A DNA stretch of 64,000 bases from Thraustochytrium sp. TN22 (lineage: Eukaryota; Sar; Bigyra; Thraustochytrida; Thraustochytriidae): the NCBI GenBank assembly GCA_013306675.1, contig JABLUY010000011.1:169501-233500 (forward strand), read 5' to 3'. Position 1 is the stretch's first letter. Every line of letters starts with the position of its first letter. Position numbers and translations under genes: made by a program. Shown one piece after another: positions 46,465 to 56,826 of the stretch. The notes beneath the pieces were generated by a model, which made no database searches, was not told the origin of the DNA, and worked only from the letters and a program-made list of their open reading frames with translations.

Positions 46465-49400
46465 ATGCAGGAGCCGCAGTCGCAGGAGCCGCAGCAGACC
46501 AAGCTGCTCGAGCACGAGGTCGAGGTCGAGGTCGAGGTCGAGGTCGAGGTCGAGTCGGCCGCGGACGCGCAGGCGCTGCCGCCGCCGCCGCCGCTGCCCG
46601 TGATCGGGCCCGCGGCGGCGGAGGACGATGATGAGGCCTGGATGCGCGCCGCCTGGGAGGGCGTAGGCGTGGAAATGCCCGAGAAGGAGCAGGCCGACGC
46701 CGCGGCCCCGGCCCAAGCTCCCAAGGGGGCGGGAGAGGAGGAGGAGGGGTGGGGCGCCACGCAGCTCGACAAGCTCATCAACGAGCTAGTCTCGTCCGAG
46801 CGCCGCTATGTAGAGTTCCTCGAGTCGCTGCTGGAGGTCTACATGGCGCCCATTGAGATCCGCGACCAAGCGTGGAAGCGCGAGGTGCTGCAGCGCCGCG
46901 AGCTGGCCTCCGTCTTCTCGTACATCGGCCAGATCCGCTTACTCGGCGCGGAGCTCCTCAAGCACCTTCAGTCGCGGCTCGCAGCTGTGGCGGCAGCCGC
47001 CGAGGATGAGGATGAGGACGCGGCAGCCGCGCGCCGCGCCCAGGAGGCCTGTCGGACGGTGATCCGCTTCGCCTCGCTCTTCAAGCTGTACGGGCGCTAC
47101 GCGGCAACCTTTCATAACGCGACACAGGCTATTGTGGAGCTCGCGGCGCAGGAGCCAGGCTTTTCCACCTTTCTGCACGCGCGCCAGCCGCTCGCGCGCA
47201 ACCAGAGCCTGGACGCGCTGCTCATCATGCCGGTGCAACGTCTCCCACGCTTCCAGCTCTTCCTCAAGCAAGTTATCAGGGAGCTCCAGGGCGACGACGA
47301 CAACACGGACGTCGCGCCGGCCGATGATAGGCTAGTCGTTGCACAGCGCGCGCTGCTCCTCGTGGAGAAGGCTATCCGCTACGTGGACGACTCCGTGGAG
47401 GACGAGAAGAGCTACGGACTGCTGGTGGACCTACAGGCACGCCTCGCATCTGACAGCCTTGACGTGGTGACAGGTTTTGCAGATGGCCGCCGACTGTGCA
47501 AGCAAGGCCAGCTCACCAAGGCCAGTCGTGATGGCGGAAAGATGGAGTCGCTGCACTTTGTGCTCCTCACGGACGTATTCTTTTACGCTGAGTCGCGCTC
47601 GCGCGACGACAGGCTCCGCGTGCGGCGCGTGCTACCCGTGAGCAGCATCACCGCGAGCGCCGCCCCGGACGGGAGCACCGAGGAGTTTGGCTTTTCGGAG
47701 AAGAAGTTCATTGTCGAAACTGGGATGAAGAGGCTCGAGGTCTTTGCCCGCAACCGTGAGGAGCGCGACGATTGGGTTCGCGCCTTGCAGAGCATCACCG
47801 AGCGGCCTACGCGCGTCACGCCCAGCGAGGATGCGCCGCAGCCGCCTCTTCGCGCGAGCCGGATGGACTCGCTGGACAACATGGCCTCACTCGGCAAGCA
47901 CGATGACTTTGACCTTGCCTCGTCCACGGCCGCGCAGCTGCAGCAGTTGCAGCATGATACGCGCAGTGGCCTTGGCCCGCACGAGCCCACAACGGCAGCC
48001 ACAGAGAAGGCGGGGTGGGAATCGGAAGAGCAAGGAGGAGGAGGAGAAGGAGGAGGAGAAGGAGGAGAAGGAGGAGGAGGAGGAGGAGGAGAACAAGAAA
48101 ATGAAGAACAAGAAGGACAGGATGTTGTCAAGGACACGACAATCGGCAAGGGCGAGAGGAACGATAAGGCATCCTTCTCCGGGTCTGACGTCTCGGCGCC
48201 CTTGCGCGAGGACGACGACTGGGGCAGCGAGGCGGGGGGCTCGGAGCCCGACTCCAACGAGGTCTTCGACGACGCCGCCATGGCGGACGCAGCACTGGAG
48301 CGCGCCGCTGCCTCGTACGGCGACAAGCTCGCGCCGCCCAGTGTATGGGACGCCCCAGTGGAGGAGCTGGAGCGCGTGTCGGCCGCCACGGCGCGCGACG
48401 CGGTCCAAGAGGGCCCGGCCGCGCTCTCACGCGTGCTGGTCTCGGGCGAACGCGACTACGCGGACGAGCTGAGCACCCTGGTGCGCGTCTTTGTGCAGCC
48501 CATGCTCGACATATCCGTCGGCGCGCATCTGAAATACGACTACGACCGCGCCGCGATGCGCAAGGCTCGCACCATCCTGGCGGACGCCAACGTACAGGTC
48601 TGCCTGCACTCGCTCGTGCAGCTGCAGATTCTGCAGGAGGGCGTCGTGGACCTCTTCGACGAGGACTGGCGCAGCTATTTGGAGGCCATGGACGGCGCGG
48701 CGGCGAGCCGGCCCCGCAATTTGGTGCCGGACTTCGTACCGAGCCTCTTTGAAACGCTCATCCCACTGCTTGCACTCTACTCTGCTTACGCGGAGCGGTA
48801 CGAGTCCTTCGCCGGCGCCGTGGTGTATGCACCGCCCATGGAGGCGCTCAGGCGCGCCCTTGAGCGGCACGAGGCGTGCCATGGTAAGCCGCTGCGCGCA
48901 TTTCTGGGGGCGCCCATCGCCCGCCCAGAGTACTACAAGCGCCTAATTCTGGAGTTCGTGGAGATCTCGCAGAAGGATGGCCATGACGAGAAGCTGCGCG
49001 AGCGCCTGCGCGCTTGTGCACAGTCACTGGAGCATGTCCAGACCCTCGTGGCGACGTCCTCCTCGCGGCACCAGAACACCGAGGCTCTGCTTCAGGCGGA
49101 GGCCTCGCTGCGCCCAACCGGGTCCGGTCTGATCAACGCGGCGCTCGGTGCGGCGGAGCGCAAGAACCTTCGCCTCACCAGGCAGTTTTTGTCCGGCGTG
49201 GGCGGCGCGCGTAAACCGCCTCGGCTCGTCGACGCGTCGCGGCGCCTAATCCTCGAGGGCGACCTCATCAAAGCGTGCTCACGCGGCCTGAAGCGGCGGC
49301 ACTTTTGGCTCTTCAACGATCTGCTCATGTATGGCAAGCGCCTGGGTGGCGGGCGCTACTGCTTTCGCGTGGCGCTGCCCATCTCCAACTGCTTTGCGCT

Positions 49401-49965
49401 GGCGTCCCGGGACAAGCTGGACCAGCGTCGCGCGCCGGAGGAGCACCGAGCTCGCGTCGGCTCGCGCGTCCTGCCCCGCTTCGGCAGTCTCCTGGAGGAT
49501 GGGCAGGCCTCGCTCGAAGAGCTCGCCACGGCGCGCGCCGAGGGCAACCCATACTTTGACCTGGACGTGACGGCACTGCAGGTGCGCAGCACGGCGCGCT
49601 CCTTCACTCTTCTCGCCTCCTCGGTTCAAGAGAAGCACCAGTGGGTGGACGCCATCAATCAGGCGGCGAGCGTGGCCCTGCGTTGCCCGGTTCCGGGCAA
49701 GTTCAAGTTCTACGCGCCCGTCCTGTACCCGGTCAAGTTCTGCGGCGGCGTCTGCGGTCGCTGCAAGCGGACTGTCTTCTCGCTCAAGGTGGCGCAGTCC
49801 ATTCCCGTCTCCGTGGACCTGCATTGCCACATTTGCGGCCTGGCCGTGTGCGGGAACTGCGCCATGGAACTCAAGACATTCTTGCGTGCACCCGTCGGCC
49901 AGGTTTGCAAAGACTGCTTCGAGCAGGTGTGCCGACGAGACCTCCAGTTCCAGTCCCTGACTTGA
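46465..49965 (+). CDS. Tandem DH-PH RhoGEF with C-terminal FYVE-like zinc finger
   Basis: 1166 residues from the first in-frame ATG (MQEPQSQEP). The N-terminus has a Val-Glu repeat encoded by GAGGTC hexamers. DH1 lies at ~98-290 (LINELVSSERRYVEFLESLL, IMPVQRLPRFQLFLKQVI) and PH1 at ~340-450 (KQGQLTKASRDG, FVLLTDVFFYAE, REERDDWVRAL). A Gly/Glu-rich linker follows. DH2 at ~650-875 is more diverged (RVLVSGERDYADELSTLVRVF) and lacks a clear PVQR motif. PH2 spans ~925-1070 (LILEGDLIKACSRG, HFWLFNDLLMYGKRL, EKHQWVDAIN). The C-terminus has eight Cys in FYVE-like spacing (CGRCKR, HCHICGLAVCGNC, VCKDC) but lacks the R(R/K)HHCR lipid-binding motif. Family knowledge: DH-PH units load GTP onto Rho/Rac GTPases at membranes. 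Confidence 0.85.
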   Translation: MQEPQSQEPQQTKLLEHEVEVEVEVEVEVESAADAQALPPPPPLPVIGPAAAEDDDEAWMRAAWEGVGVEMPEKEQADAAAPAQAPKGAGEEEEGWGATQLDKLINELVSSERRYVEFLESLLEVYMAPIEIRDQAWKREVLQRRELASVFSYIGQIRLLGAELLKHLQSRLAAVAAAAEDEDEDAAAARRAQEACRTVIRFASLFKLYGRYAATFHNATQAIVELAAQEPGFSTFLHARQPLARNQSLDALLIMPVQRLPRFQLFLKQVIRELQGDDDNTDVAPADDRLVVAQRALLLVEKAIRYVDDSVEDEKSYGLLVDLQARLASDSLDVVTGFADGRRLCKQGQLTKASRDGGKMESLHFVLLTDVFFYAESRSRDDRLRVRRVLPVSSITASAAPDGSTEEFGFSEKKFIVETGMKRLEVFARNREERDDWVRALQSITERPTRVTPSEDAPQPPLRASRMDSLDNMASLGKHDDFDLASSTAAQLQQLQHDTRSGLGPHEPTTAATEKAGWESEEQGGGGEGGGEGGEGGGGGGGEQENEEQEGQDVVKDTTIGKGERNDKASFSGSDVSAPLREDDDWGSEAGGSEPDSNEVFDDAAMADAALERAAASYGDKLAPPSVWDAPVEELERVSAATARDAVQEGPAALSRVLVSGERDYADELSTLVRVFVQPMLDISVGAHLKYDYDRAAMRKARTILADANVQVCLHSLVQLQILQEGVVDLFDEDWRSYLEAMDGAAASRPRNLVPDFVPSLFETLIPLLALYSAYAERYESFAGAVVYAPPMEALRRALERHEACHGKPLRAFLGAPIARPEYYKRLILEFVEISQKDGHDEKLRERLRACAQSLEHVQTLVATSSSRHQNTEALLQAEASLRPTGSGLINAALGAAERKNLRLTRQFLSGVGGARKPPRLVDASRRLILEGDLIKACSRGLKRRHFWLFNDLLMYGKRLGGGRYCFRVALPISNCFALASRDKLDQRRAPEEHRARVGSRVLPRFGSLLEDGQASLEELATARAEGNPYFDLDVTALQVRSTARSFTLLASSVQEKHQWVDAINQAASVALRCPVPGKFKFYAPVLYPVKFCGGVCGRCKRTVFSLKVAQSIPVSVDLHCHICGLAVCGNCAMELKTFLRAPVGQVCKDCFEQVCRRDLQFQSLT

Positions 49966-50018
49966 TTTACAGTGAGGCCTACTTGTACCAGGGTATTAGA
50001 TTGGTAGCAAATTTTGCT

Positions 50019-53000
50019 TCATTCGCCGGGCGAAAAGCACGCTTTGGCCATGATGAGAACGGCACCAGTGCCGGCAATTACCGGCACAATGATCGCGAAC
50101 GGGTACGCTTTTGGATGCTCCTCCGCGTCTGCTTGGCGCTTGAGTATGGCGTAGACAGCAGCGTCCACAACGTGCAATCGGGAGGCAGCGAGCACCGCCG
50201 GGCTAAAGCAGAGCTCTTGCACCTCAACGGGTGCCTCTTTGAGAAAAAAGTCGCGGCAAAGCTTGCACAGATGCCGCCTCGCGACGCCAATGTTCTGTCG
50301 CGCGAATTTGGCGAAGCTCGCCTCAATCGCTGCGCCCGTCGGCGATCGGTCGATGTCCTCCATCGTGCGGTACCACTTGAGAAGGGCCTCCGCGCCCACC
50401 GGACCGTAGATTTGCGGGTCGAAGAGGAGCCACTTGAAGGCGTCCTCCGCGAGCTTCTTGCCGCCGCCGCCGCCACCGCTGGCCGTAGCCGAGCCTGCGG
50501 CCGACTCGCCTGCCTTGGTCTCCGTGGCCTCCGCGTTCACCGCATCCCATGGTGCTTCTGGGAACTCCATGCCCGGGTAGCTCTCTCTGATGGCATTTTC
50601 GGTCGTCTCGAGGCGCTCTTGCGCGGCGCGGATTGCCTTGAGGCGCTTCGCCTCCTCAATGCGATTCGTGCGCGCCTTTTCGCCCGCACGCAGCGCACCC
50701 ATCATCCAGGAGGCCAGCGGGTCGCGCGTGAGCACGTACGGTAGTCTTAGCGCGTTGCGGCTGGTCGCGCTGGCGACCTCATCCGCGGACGCTTCATGAC
50801 GCAAACTTCTCTTGAACTCCTCGTCTCCCCCCTCCTCTTCCTCAGCATCTTCCTCTTCCTCTTCCTCGTTGTCGTCGTCGTCGTCCTCATCCTCTCCTGC
50901 AAGGTCATCCGGCCCGTTCTGTTGCAACCCGAGCGAGGAAGCGACCGAGCTGCGCCGGGGCACGTCCACGAGGCCGCCCTCGGTGTCCCCGAGGGCGCCA
51001 GCATCGACCATGTCCACGAGCAGCGAGCAGGCCGCATCGGGCCTTCGCGTGCCAGCCACACAGAGGGCGAAGGCGTTGGGGGCCCGGCCCATGATCCTAT
51101 GACGGTAGGCATAGCGCGGCTTTTCCACGGAGCGCGCGTCCTGACTGAGGACCGCCGGGTCGACGATTCCGGTTTTCAAGAACGGCAGACGGCCCACGAA
51201 CTCATGTCGCGGGATGCCGGCCACGGGTGCTACACAGTACTGCGTGAGGGCCACGCGCTCGTTGACGAGCTCGTGTGAGATGGCCGTGCGGAAGCTGCAG
51301 CCGATCTCGGCTCCGCAGAGCAGGCTGGCGGCGCGGCCAGGGCGTTCCACCTGCCACGCGAAAATGAGGTCGAGCAAACGTGAGCACTCATCAATGTGGT
51401 AGGCCCAAGTGCGCTTCGCGGCGGCGTCCAAGGCCGCGCGCGCCTGCGCATCCAGCGGGCCGTCCGCGATGATGGGCTCGTCGGAGGCCACGACGAGCAC
51501 GCCGCTATGCGCGACGTCCATGAGGGCGTGGTCCAGCGCGTCCCAGACCGACGCGGGCAGCTTGGGCGCCTGGTCGGGGTCGTCCGCCGTCGCAAAGCAG
51601 GCAAGACTGACCGGTGACAGGAGCGCCACGCTAAGTGCTGGCCCACATGTGCACAGCACCTCCTCGCTGCGCGGCGTGAGCAAAAGGCCCATCTGGAGGT
51701 CCTGCGCCACCTCGGCCGCGACCTCGCGGACCACGGCCTGCCAGGGCACCAAATCTGCGTCCTTGGCGAAGCTTGTCGGGGGCGCCACATCGAGCTGCGA
51801 GATGCACATGACGTTGGCGACCGAGCCCAAGAGAGCGCGGAGATCGGCGAGATTCCAAAGCGAGCGATAGACGCCACGCACGGCGTCCTCAATGGCGGCA
51901 CGCACCACCTGCAGCGTGGCGGGGTCGAGCAACGAAGGCGCGGTCGACTTGGCGAGCCCACGAACGGCCATCTCAAGCTCTGTCTGCGCGAAGTGCAGGT
52001 CTACTTGGCCGCCCAGATGGACGGCGACAGCCGGAAGGACTGTCGGATGGAGGCGCGCGCGCGCCTGGCACGCATCGAGCCACGCCGACCCGTGCCGATC
52101 CGAAAGAGAATTTCGGTAAATACCCAAAACAACGACCTCGTTCTCCGCGCCGAGCGACACGTGCTCTGGAGCCGGCATAGTGTGCAGACTTGCCTGCGCG
52201 TCGTCCTCGTCAAGGCCCTGGACCTGGATCGCGTAGTGCCGATCCGGCGCGAGCGTGCCGACAAAGCAGAAGCGACAGGCCCGACGCGCGTGCACGACCG
52301 GTACGTTGACTGTGATGGTATGCCCGGTGAGCTCATCCCGCGCTGTGCAGCTCAACGCACAAGCCTCGCTGACCTCAACGAGGACAACCGCGCTGTTGTG
52401 GGTGACCTGTCCAAGAACTGGCCCTAAAAGCAGGCGCGGACTCTGTTTGCGGTCCGCCACGGCCGCGCGCAGGGCATGCGCCGCGACGCGGTCAGCTGAG
52501 ATGCTCACGCTAGCGAAGGCAGGCTCATCGCGGTCAACAAGGACCTCGTTGTGCTTGAAGGTGACCTCTGTGAGCGGCTCCAGCTCAAAGACCTCCCCAG
52601 GCTCCTCCCGCAGTATCTTTTTGAGTCGTACTGTGCCGGATCGGTTCGCCTGGCCAAGTTCCGCCGCGTTGCTCTCGCCGTGCTCGTAGCAGCGGCTCGC
52701 AATGGGAGGGGCTGTGACCTGGATCACGGCCTCTCGGGTCGTCGCGGTGCAGGAGAGCAGCGTACGCGCAGCGCATGCGCGCGGGCCAGCTCCACAGACC
52801 AGGACAATGTCGGCCTCGGTGCGCCAGGAGAAGAGCAGGTTGAGCAACATGGCGCGCTCCTTTTCGTTGACAGCCCACTCGTCATAGGCCTCGCTGGCAT
52901 TCTCCGGGATATGCCCCATCGGAATGACCGGCCTGTCCGTGGCGACGAGGAGCGTCGTGACCCGGCCAGCGTGCTCCTGCAACTTGCGCGTCACATGCCT

Positions 53001-54014
53001 CCACTGGGCAGCACTGACGAGCGGACCAACGGGCCATGGCGTAGATGAGCCGTCGGGCTTGAATTGCGCGGCTCGTGTATCGAGCACGAGGACAGCCGTC
53101 TGCGGCGTGAGCGTGACAAAGATGGTCTCCTCGTTGCCAGCACCGTCGTCCCCCCAGGGCACGTCGAGGAGGTTCTCGGCCGGGTCCCAAAGCGCGCGCT
53201 GATACTCGCGGAAGACTTGCTGCGCAAGGACCAACAGGCGCGGCGGGTAAGGTGTCTCCGCAACGGCGCGAACGCGCGAGTTGCGGCGCGCGGAGGGCGA
53301 TGCTTCGAGGTCCGACCAGATCATGAGGTTGGCGGCGTTGGCCAGCACGCGCCGCACATCAGGGTGGCCCCAGGTATCCCGGTACACCTGGCGCAGCTCC
53401 TCGCACACGCAGTGTTCTGCACGCACAGCCTCGGCGTCCACGGCCGAGGTCTGCTGCGTGCTGACAGCCGCGTCATGGACCGCGCGGCGATTTTCTATGT
53501 GCGCGAGCATGAGCGCGCAGCGCGTGAATTTGGTGCGCAGGTCCACCTGGCCTCCGAGGTGCAGCACGAGGTCGAGCGTGTCGCTATCGATGCGACGCCA
53601 GAGCGCGCTCCAGAGGCTACGTAGCTTGTCCGGGTCGGCAACCGCGACGGCGTTGCCAGAGACCGCAGCGACCTGCAGCGGGCGGTTCGCGTGCATGGTG
53701 CGGAAGCTGCCGGTACAGTCCAGAGCGTCGGCGCGGCAGACGCCGGAAAATACCACGTGGTAGCGCAGGCCCGGGCTCAGGCCGCGGAGCTGAAAGACTC
53801 CCGGCCTGCGCCCGCGCAAGCTCCGCGAGACGACCTGCACCTCGCGGCCGCCTGGGCACGCCTCATCGAGCAGGCAGACGTGGCAGTCGATGTCGGTGTC
53901 CCTGTCGACCTCGATCAGCACGCGCGCCGCATCCTCCGACACGAGTCCCACGACCGGCCCGACGAGCACCCTTGCCGGCCCAAAGCGCGTTCTGGCACCG
54001 AGCAGGTTGCCATG

Positions 54015-54054
<40 letters not shown>

Positions 54055-54200
54055 GTCGCGGCCTCTGCTCTCGCGAGCTGCGCGGTGACGGCCTCGAGCT
54101 CGTGGCGCTGCGCCGAGTGCGCCGCGGCGACGCGCGTCTCGAGCGCGCGCAGGTCCTCCAGCACGCCCTCCACGCGCCCTGCGCCCTGCGCGTTGCCCAT
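50019..54200 (-). CDS. Tandem degenerate PhoD-like phosphatase protein with lipidation and tail-anchor signals
   Basis: 1393 residues from MGNAQGAGRV (54200), chosen because MGNAQGA fits an N-myristoylation consensus and precedes a coiled coil; an upstream frame is Arg/Gly-rich. After a poly-Gly run, two homologous halves each contain a beta-sandwich (VGPVVGLVSEDAARVLIEVD; LGPVLGQVTHNSAVVLVEVS) then a PhoD-type core. The metal-ligand motif expected as GDQ reads LHLGGQVDL in both (~213 and ~728), and the expected WDDHE reads WSDLE in the first and is unrecognisable in the second. Catalysis by the usual metal mechanism is therefore unlikely. A long acidic run, a charged helical C-terminal domain and a hydrophobic segment FAIIVPVIAGTGAVLIMA (~1365-1385) follow. 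It probably lies on a membrane. Function unknown. Confidence 0.75.
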
Positions 54201-54362
54201 GGCGCGCGCGCCTGCGGCTCTGGCCCCGCGCCGCGCGCCCGAGTCTGCCTGGCCCGCGCGCGCGCGCAGGCGGCCGGGCGCAACGCCCTTCAACGCCCTC
54301 CAACGGCCGCCGATGCCATGCCAGAGCCTGAGCAGTGCCAAGACCCCAAGACCCGAGTCCAC

Positions 54363-54395
<33 letters not shown>

Positions 54396-54500
54396 GGCAG
54401 TCAGTCAGTTCCTCCGCCGCCGGCCGGCAGGCAGGCGACGCCAGCGCGGCGCGGCGTGTGGGCCGGCTTGGGCTGGCTGGGCGGCCGGGGCGACGCGGGC
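54201..54500. promoter_or_regulatory. Divergent promoter, PhoD-like gene / small kinase
   Basis: A GCC trinucleotide run at 54363-54395 and CAGT/GGCA short repeats lie between the two start codons. No other gene seen. Confidence 0.4.
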
Positions 54501-55647
54501 ATGGCGTCGCTCTTTGCGCTGCTGGAGCCCGCCGGCGCCGTGGGCCGCGGCGCGACGTCCTGGTACGAGGCGAGCGTCGAGGCGGGCGGCCGTGGAGCGA
54601 GGAGGAGGCGCTGACTGACGGACGAGGGACGCCGCAGCGTGCGGGCGTACCGGCGTAAAGACGCGGCGCAGCGCCGCGAGACCAAGGACGGCGAGCGAGG
54701 AGGTGCGGATGCGGAGATCTTCGGTGCGTGCGGGCCCGCTCGCTGGAGGGGCGCGAGGAGAGGCTCACTGACGGTGCCGAGCAGCGGTCAAGGTCGTGGA
54801 CATGCACAGGGCGAAGCAAGACGCCGGCGTGGTGCGCCAGGTGCTCCGGGAGAAGGAGGCGCTCGAGGCGCTCGAGTCCGCGCCGCATCCGGCCTTGGTG
54901 GGCTTCTTCGGCGCGTGCAAGGACGAGGCGAACCTGTACTTCGTCCTGGAGCTTGTTCCGGGCGGTGACCTGAGCACGCACATCAAGAGCAAGCGCCTGA
55001 CCTGGGCGCACTGTGTGGCGTACGCGCAGCAGGTCGCGTGCGCACTGGTGCACTTGCACATGCGCGGCTGGGTGCACCGCGACGTCAAGGCAAACAACGT
55101 GGCGCTGTCGGCGAGGGGTCGTTGCATCCTCTTCGACCTGGGGCGCGCCAAGAAGCTCGAAGGCCCGGAAGGACGAACGACCACGGCGCTGGGGCTTGGC
55201 CACCACAGCAGCCCCGAGGTCGCCCGCGAGGAGCCACACGGTGCCGCAGCGGACCTGTGGAGCCTGGGCGTCCTCCTGCATGAGATGCTGGCATGTGAGC
55301 CGCCGTTTCCGTACGTATTCGGCCACACATCCCCCGCGGACTGCGAGCTCGTGCGAGTGGCCATCTGCAGCGGCGAGCACCCCGCGCTGCCCGCCGCGGC
55401 GCGCGAGGCACAGGGGCTGGTGGACGCGCTCCTGGCTCAGGCTCCGGCCGAGCGGCCGCGTGGCGCCGCCCTGCTTCAGCACGCCCCGTTCGACAGCCTC
55501 AGCACAGATCAGGATGGCCTGGCCAGGGCACCGGCGCCGGTGCTCGCAGCGGACACGAGCTCGTTTGCTCCGAAGGCTGCGGCCAAGAAGGACGGTCTTT
55601 TGGCAGCAGGAGCAGGAGCAGCAGCAGATCCATTCGCGAATTGGTGA
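54501..55647 (+). CDS. Small atypical protein kinase, probably two exons
   Basis: The open frame from 54772 starts with AVKVVDMHRAK, i.e. the VAIK strand, and continues through LELVPGGDL, HRDVKANNV (catalytic Asp), DLG in place of DFG, a SSPE in place of APE, and DLWSLGVLL to a short C-terminus ending FANW. A frame stop at 54769 precludes an N-lobe start in the same frame. An upstream ATG at 54501 reads MASLFALLEPAGAVGRGATSWYEASVEAGG, a good glycine loop (GRGATSWYEA). Joining 54501-54591 to 54782 (GT...AG, 190 nt, CTGAC just before the acceptor) keeps phase and gives ~318 residues; this intron is inferred. The fold resembles PDK1/AGC or NEK-like kinases, but no subfamily is clear. It lies divergent from the PhoD-like gene. 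Confidence 0.7.
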
Positions 55648-55718
55648 TTGAACTCAGATGCGCGGCGCTACATACCGATGGTACTAATAGAACAGAAGAG
55701 CCGGGGCGGGTGTACCGA

Positions 55719-56735
55719 TCAAACGTTCAACTCCACGCGCGCCGCGTGGATGCCGAGCTCGATGCCAGTGATGATGCCCATGAGCAGCACGAGGGCGTTG
55801 ACAAAGACGACAATGGCGAGGATGAAGAGGAGCTCGGATCGCCAGGTGGCGAGCATCTTGTGCAGAAAAGGGTAGGGATACTCTTTGGAGAGACGGTGGT
55901 TGATGTGCGTCATGGTGATGTAGTAGGTGCCGTAGCAGGCGACGATGATGATGGAGACGATGAACTCGAGCTTGTGTTCGCGTAGGAGCCCGCGGTCTTT
56001 GATGATGAGCATGTCGAGAATGGCCATGGGCGTCTCGCTGAGGTGCGTGAAGAGCATCTTGGGCCCGAAGCTCGTGTAGCCGCGCGAGGTGTATTCCTCG
56101 AGCACGGTCTTGCGCCACTTGGGCTCGAACCAGTTGAACTTGAGGAAGAGAATGGCGAGCGTGACGCCAAAGGCGGCGATGAGCGGCGACGCCAAGTAGG
56201 TGAAGCGCAGCAGCTTGCGCGCCCAGGCCTGGTCGTGCCCGTAGAGCCAGGCCAGCTCCGAGACGAGGCTGATGTTCCAAAAGAAGAAGGTGGCGAAGAT
56301 GATGTGAAAGGTGAGGTAGGTGAAATGACCGTTCACGTTGAGATCCAGCAGGCGCTTCTTGACGTCGCCGTCCTCGGGCGGCGTGCAATGCCAGATATCC
56401 AGATACAGGATGGACCACGCCAGCAACGTGCAGGCGGCCGTCAGCGCCACGCGCCACCAGTCGCTCGGCTCAAAGGGCGGCACCTTCGGGTCCTCCATGT
56501 TGTGCACGAGCGCGGCGACGCCAATCGTATACGCCGTGCACCACGCCACGGTCTTGCGCGCCACGCGCCGGAACCACTGCAGTTGCCATTCATTGAAGCC
56601 CAGCGTGTCTTTGATGACCTTTTCCTCCGCGCTCTCCACGAGCTGCTCGGCGCGCTGCTCCAGCGTCTCCAGCGTCTCCATCACCGCCTCGACCGCCTCG
56701 GCGCTCCCGCGCCGTCGCCGCACTGTCTCCGCCAT
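55719..56735 (-). CDS. FAR-17a/AIG1-like multi-pass membrane protein
   Basis: 338 residues from MAETVRRRR. An N-terminal acidic helix precedes five or six hydrophobic segments (TVAWCTAYTIGVAALV; ALTAACTLLAWSILYLDIW; FTYLTFHIIFATFFFWNISLV; LASPLIAAFGVTLAILFLKF; FIVSIIIVACYGTYYITM; LLFILAIVVFVNALVLLMGII). The pattern TYLTF in the third and MLFTHLSETPMAILDMLI before the fifth resembles AIG1/ADTRP, where a Thr and a His form the active site of fatty-acid-ester (FAHFA) hydrolysis. That assignment is from pattern memory and moderate. The long KEYPYPFLHK loop also fits. It converges on the kinase gene with a 71-base spacer. Alternatives: an unrelated lipid-associated membrane family. Confidence 0.55.
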   Translation of the reverse strand: MAETVRRRRGSAEAVEAVMETLETLEQRAEQLVESAEEKVIKDTLGFNEWQLQWFRRVARKTVAWCTAYTIGVAALVHNMEDPKVPPFEPSDWWRVALTAACTLLAWSILYLDIWHCTPPEDGDVKKRLLDLNVNGHFTYLTFHIIFATFFFWNISLVSELAWLYGHDQAWARKLLRFTYLASPLIAAFGVTLAILFLKFNWFEPKWRKTVLEEYTSRGYTSFGPKMLFTHLSETPMAILDMLIIKDRGLLREHKLEFIVSIIIVACYGTYYITMTHINHRLSKEYPYPFLHKMLATWRSELLFILAIVVFVNALVLLMGIITGIELGIHAARVELNV

Positions 56736-56795
56736 GGCGTGCAAGCTCGAGCGCGAGCTCGCGCCACGCAGACGTCGAGCGCAAGCGAGCAGAGG

Positions 56796-56826
56796 TCGTG
56801 GCGCGTCGCGTCGCGTCGCGTCGCGT
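56796..56826. repeat. (GTCGC)n pentanucleotide run
   Basis: Five to six perfect units, ~60-90 bp upstream of the AIG1-like start. Confidence 0.85.
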
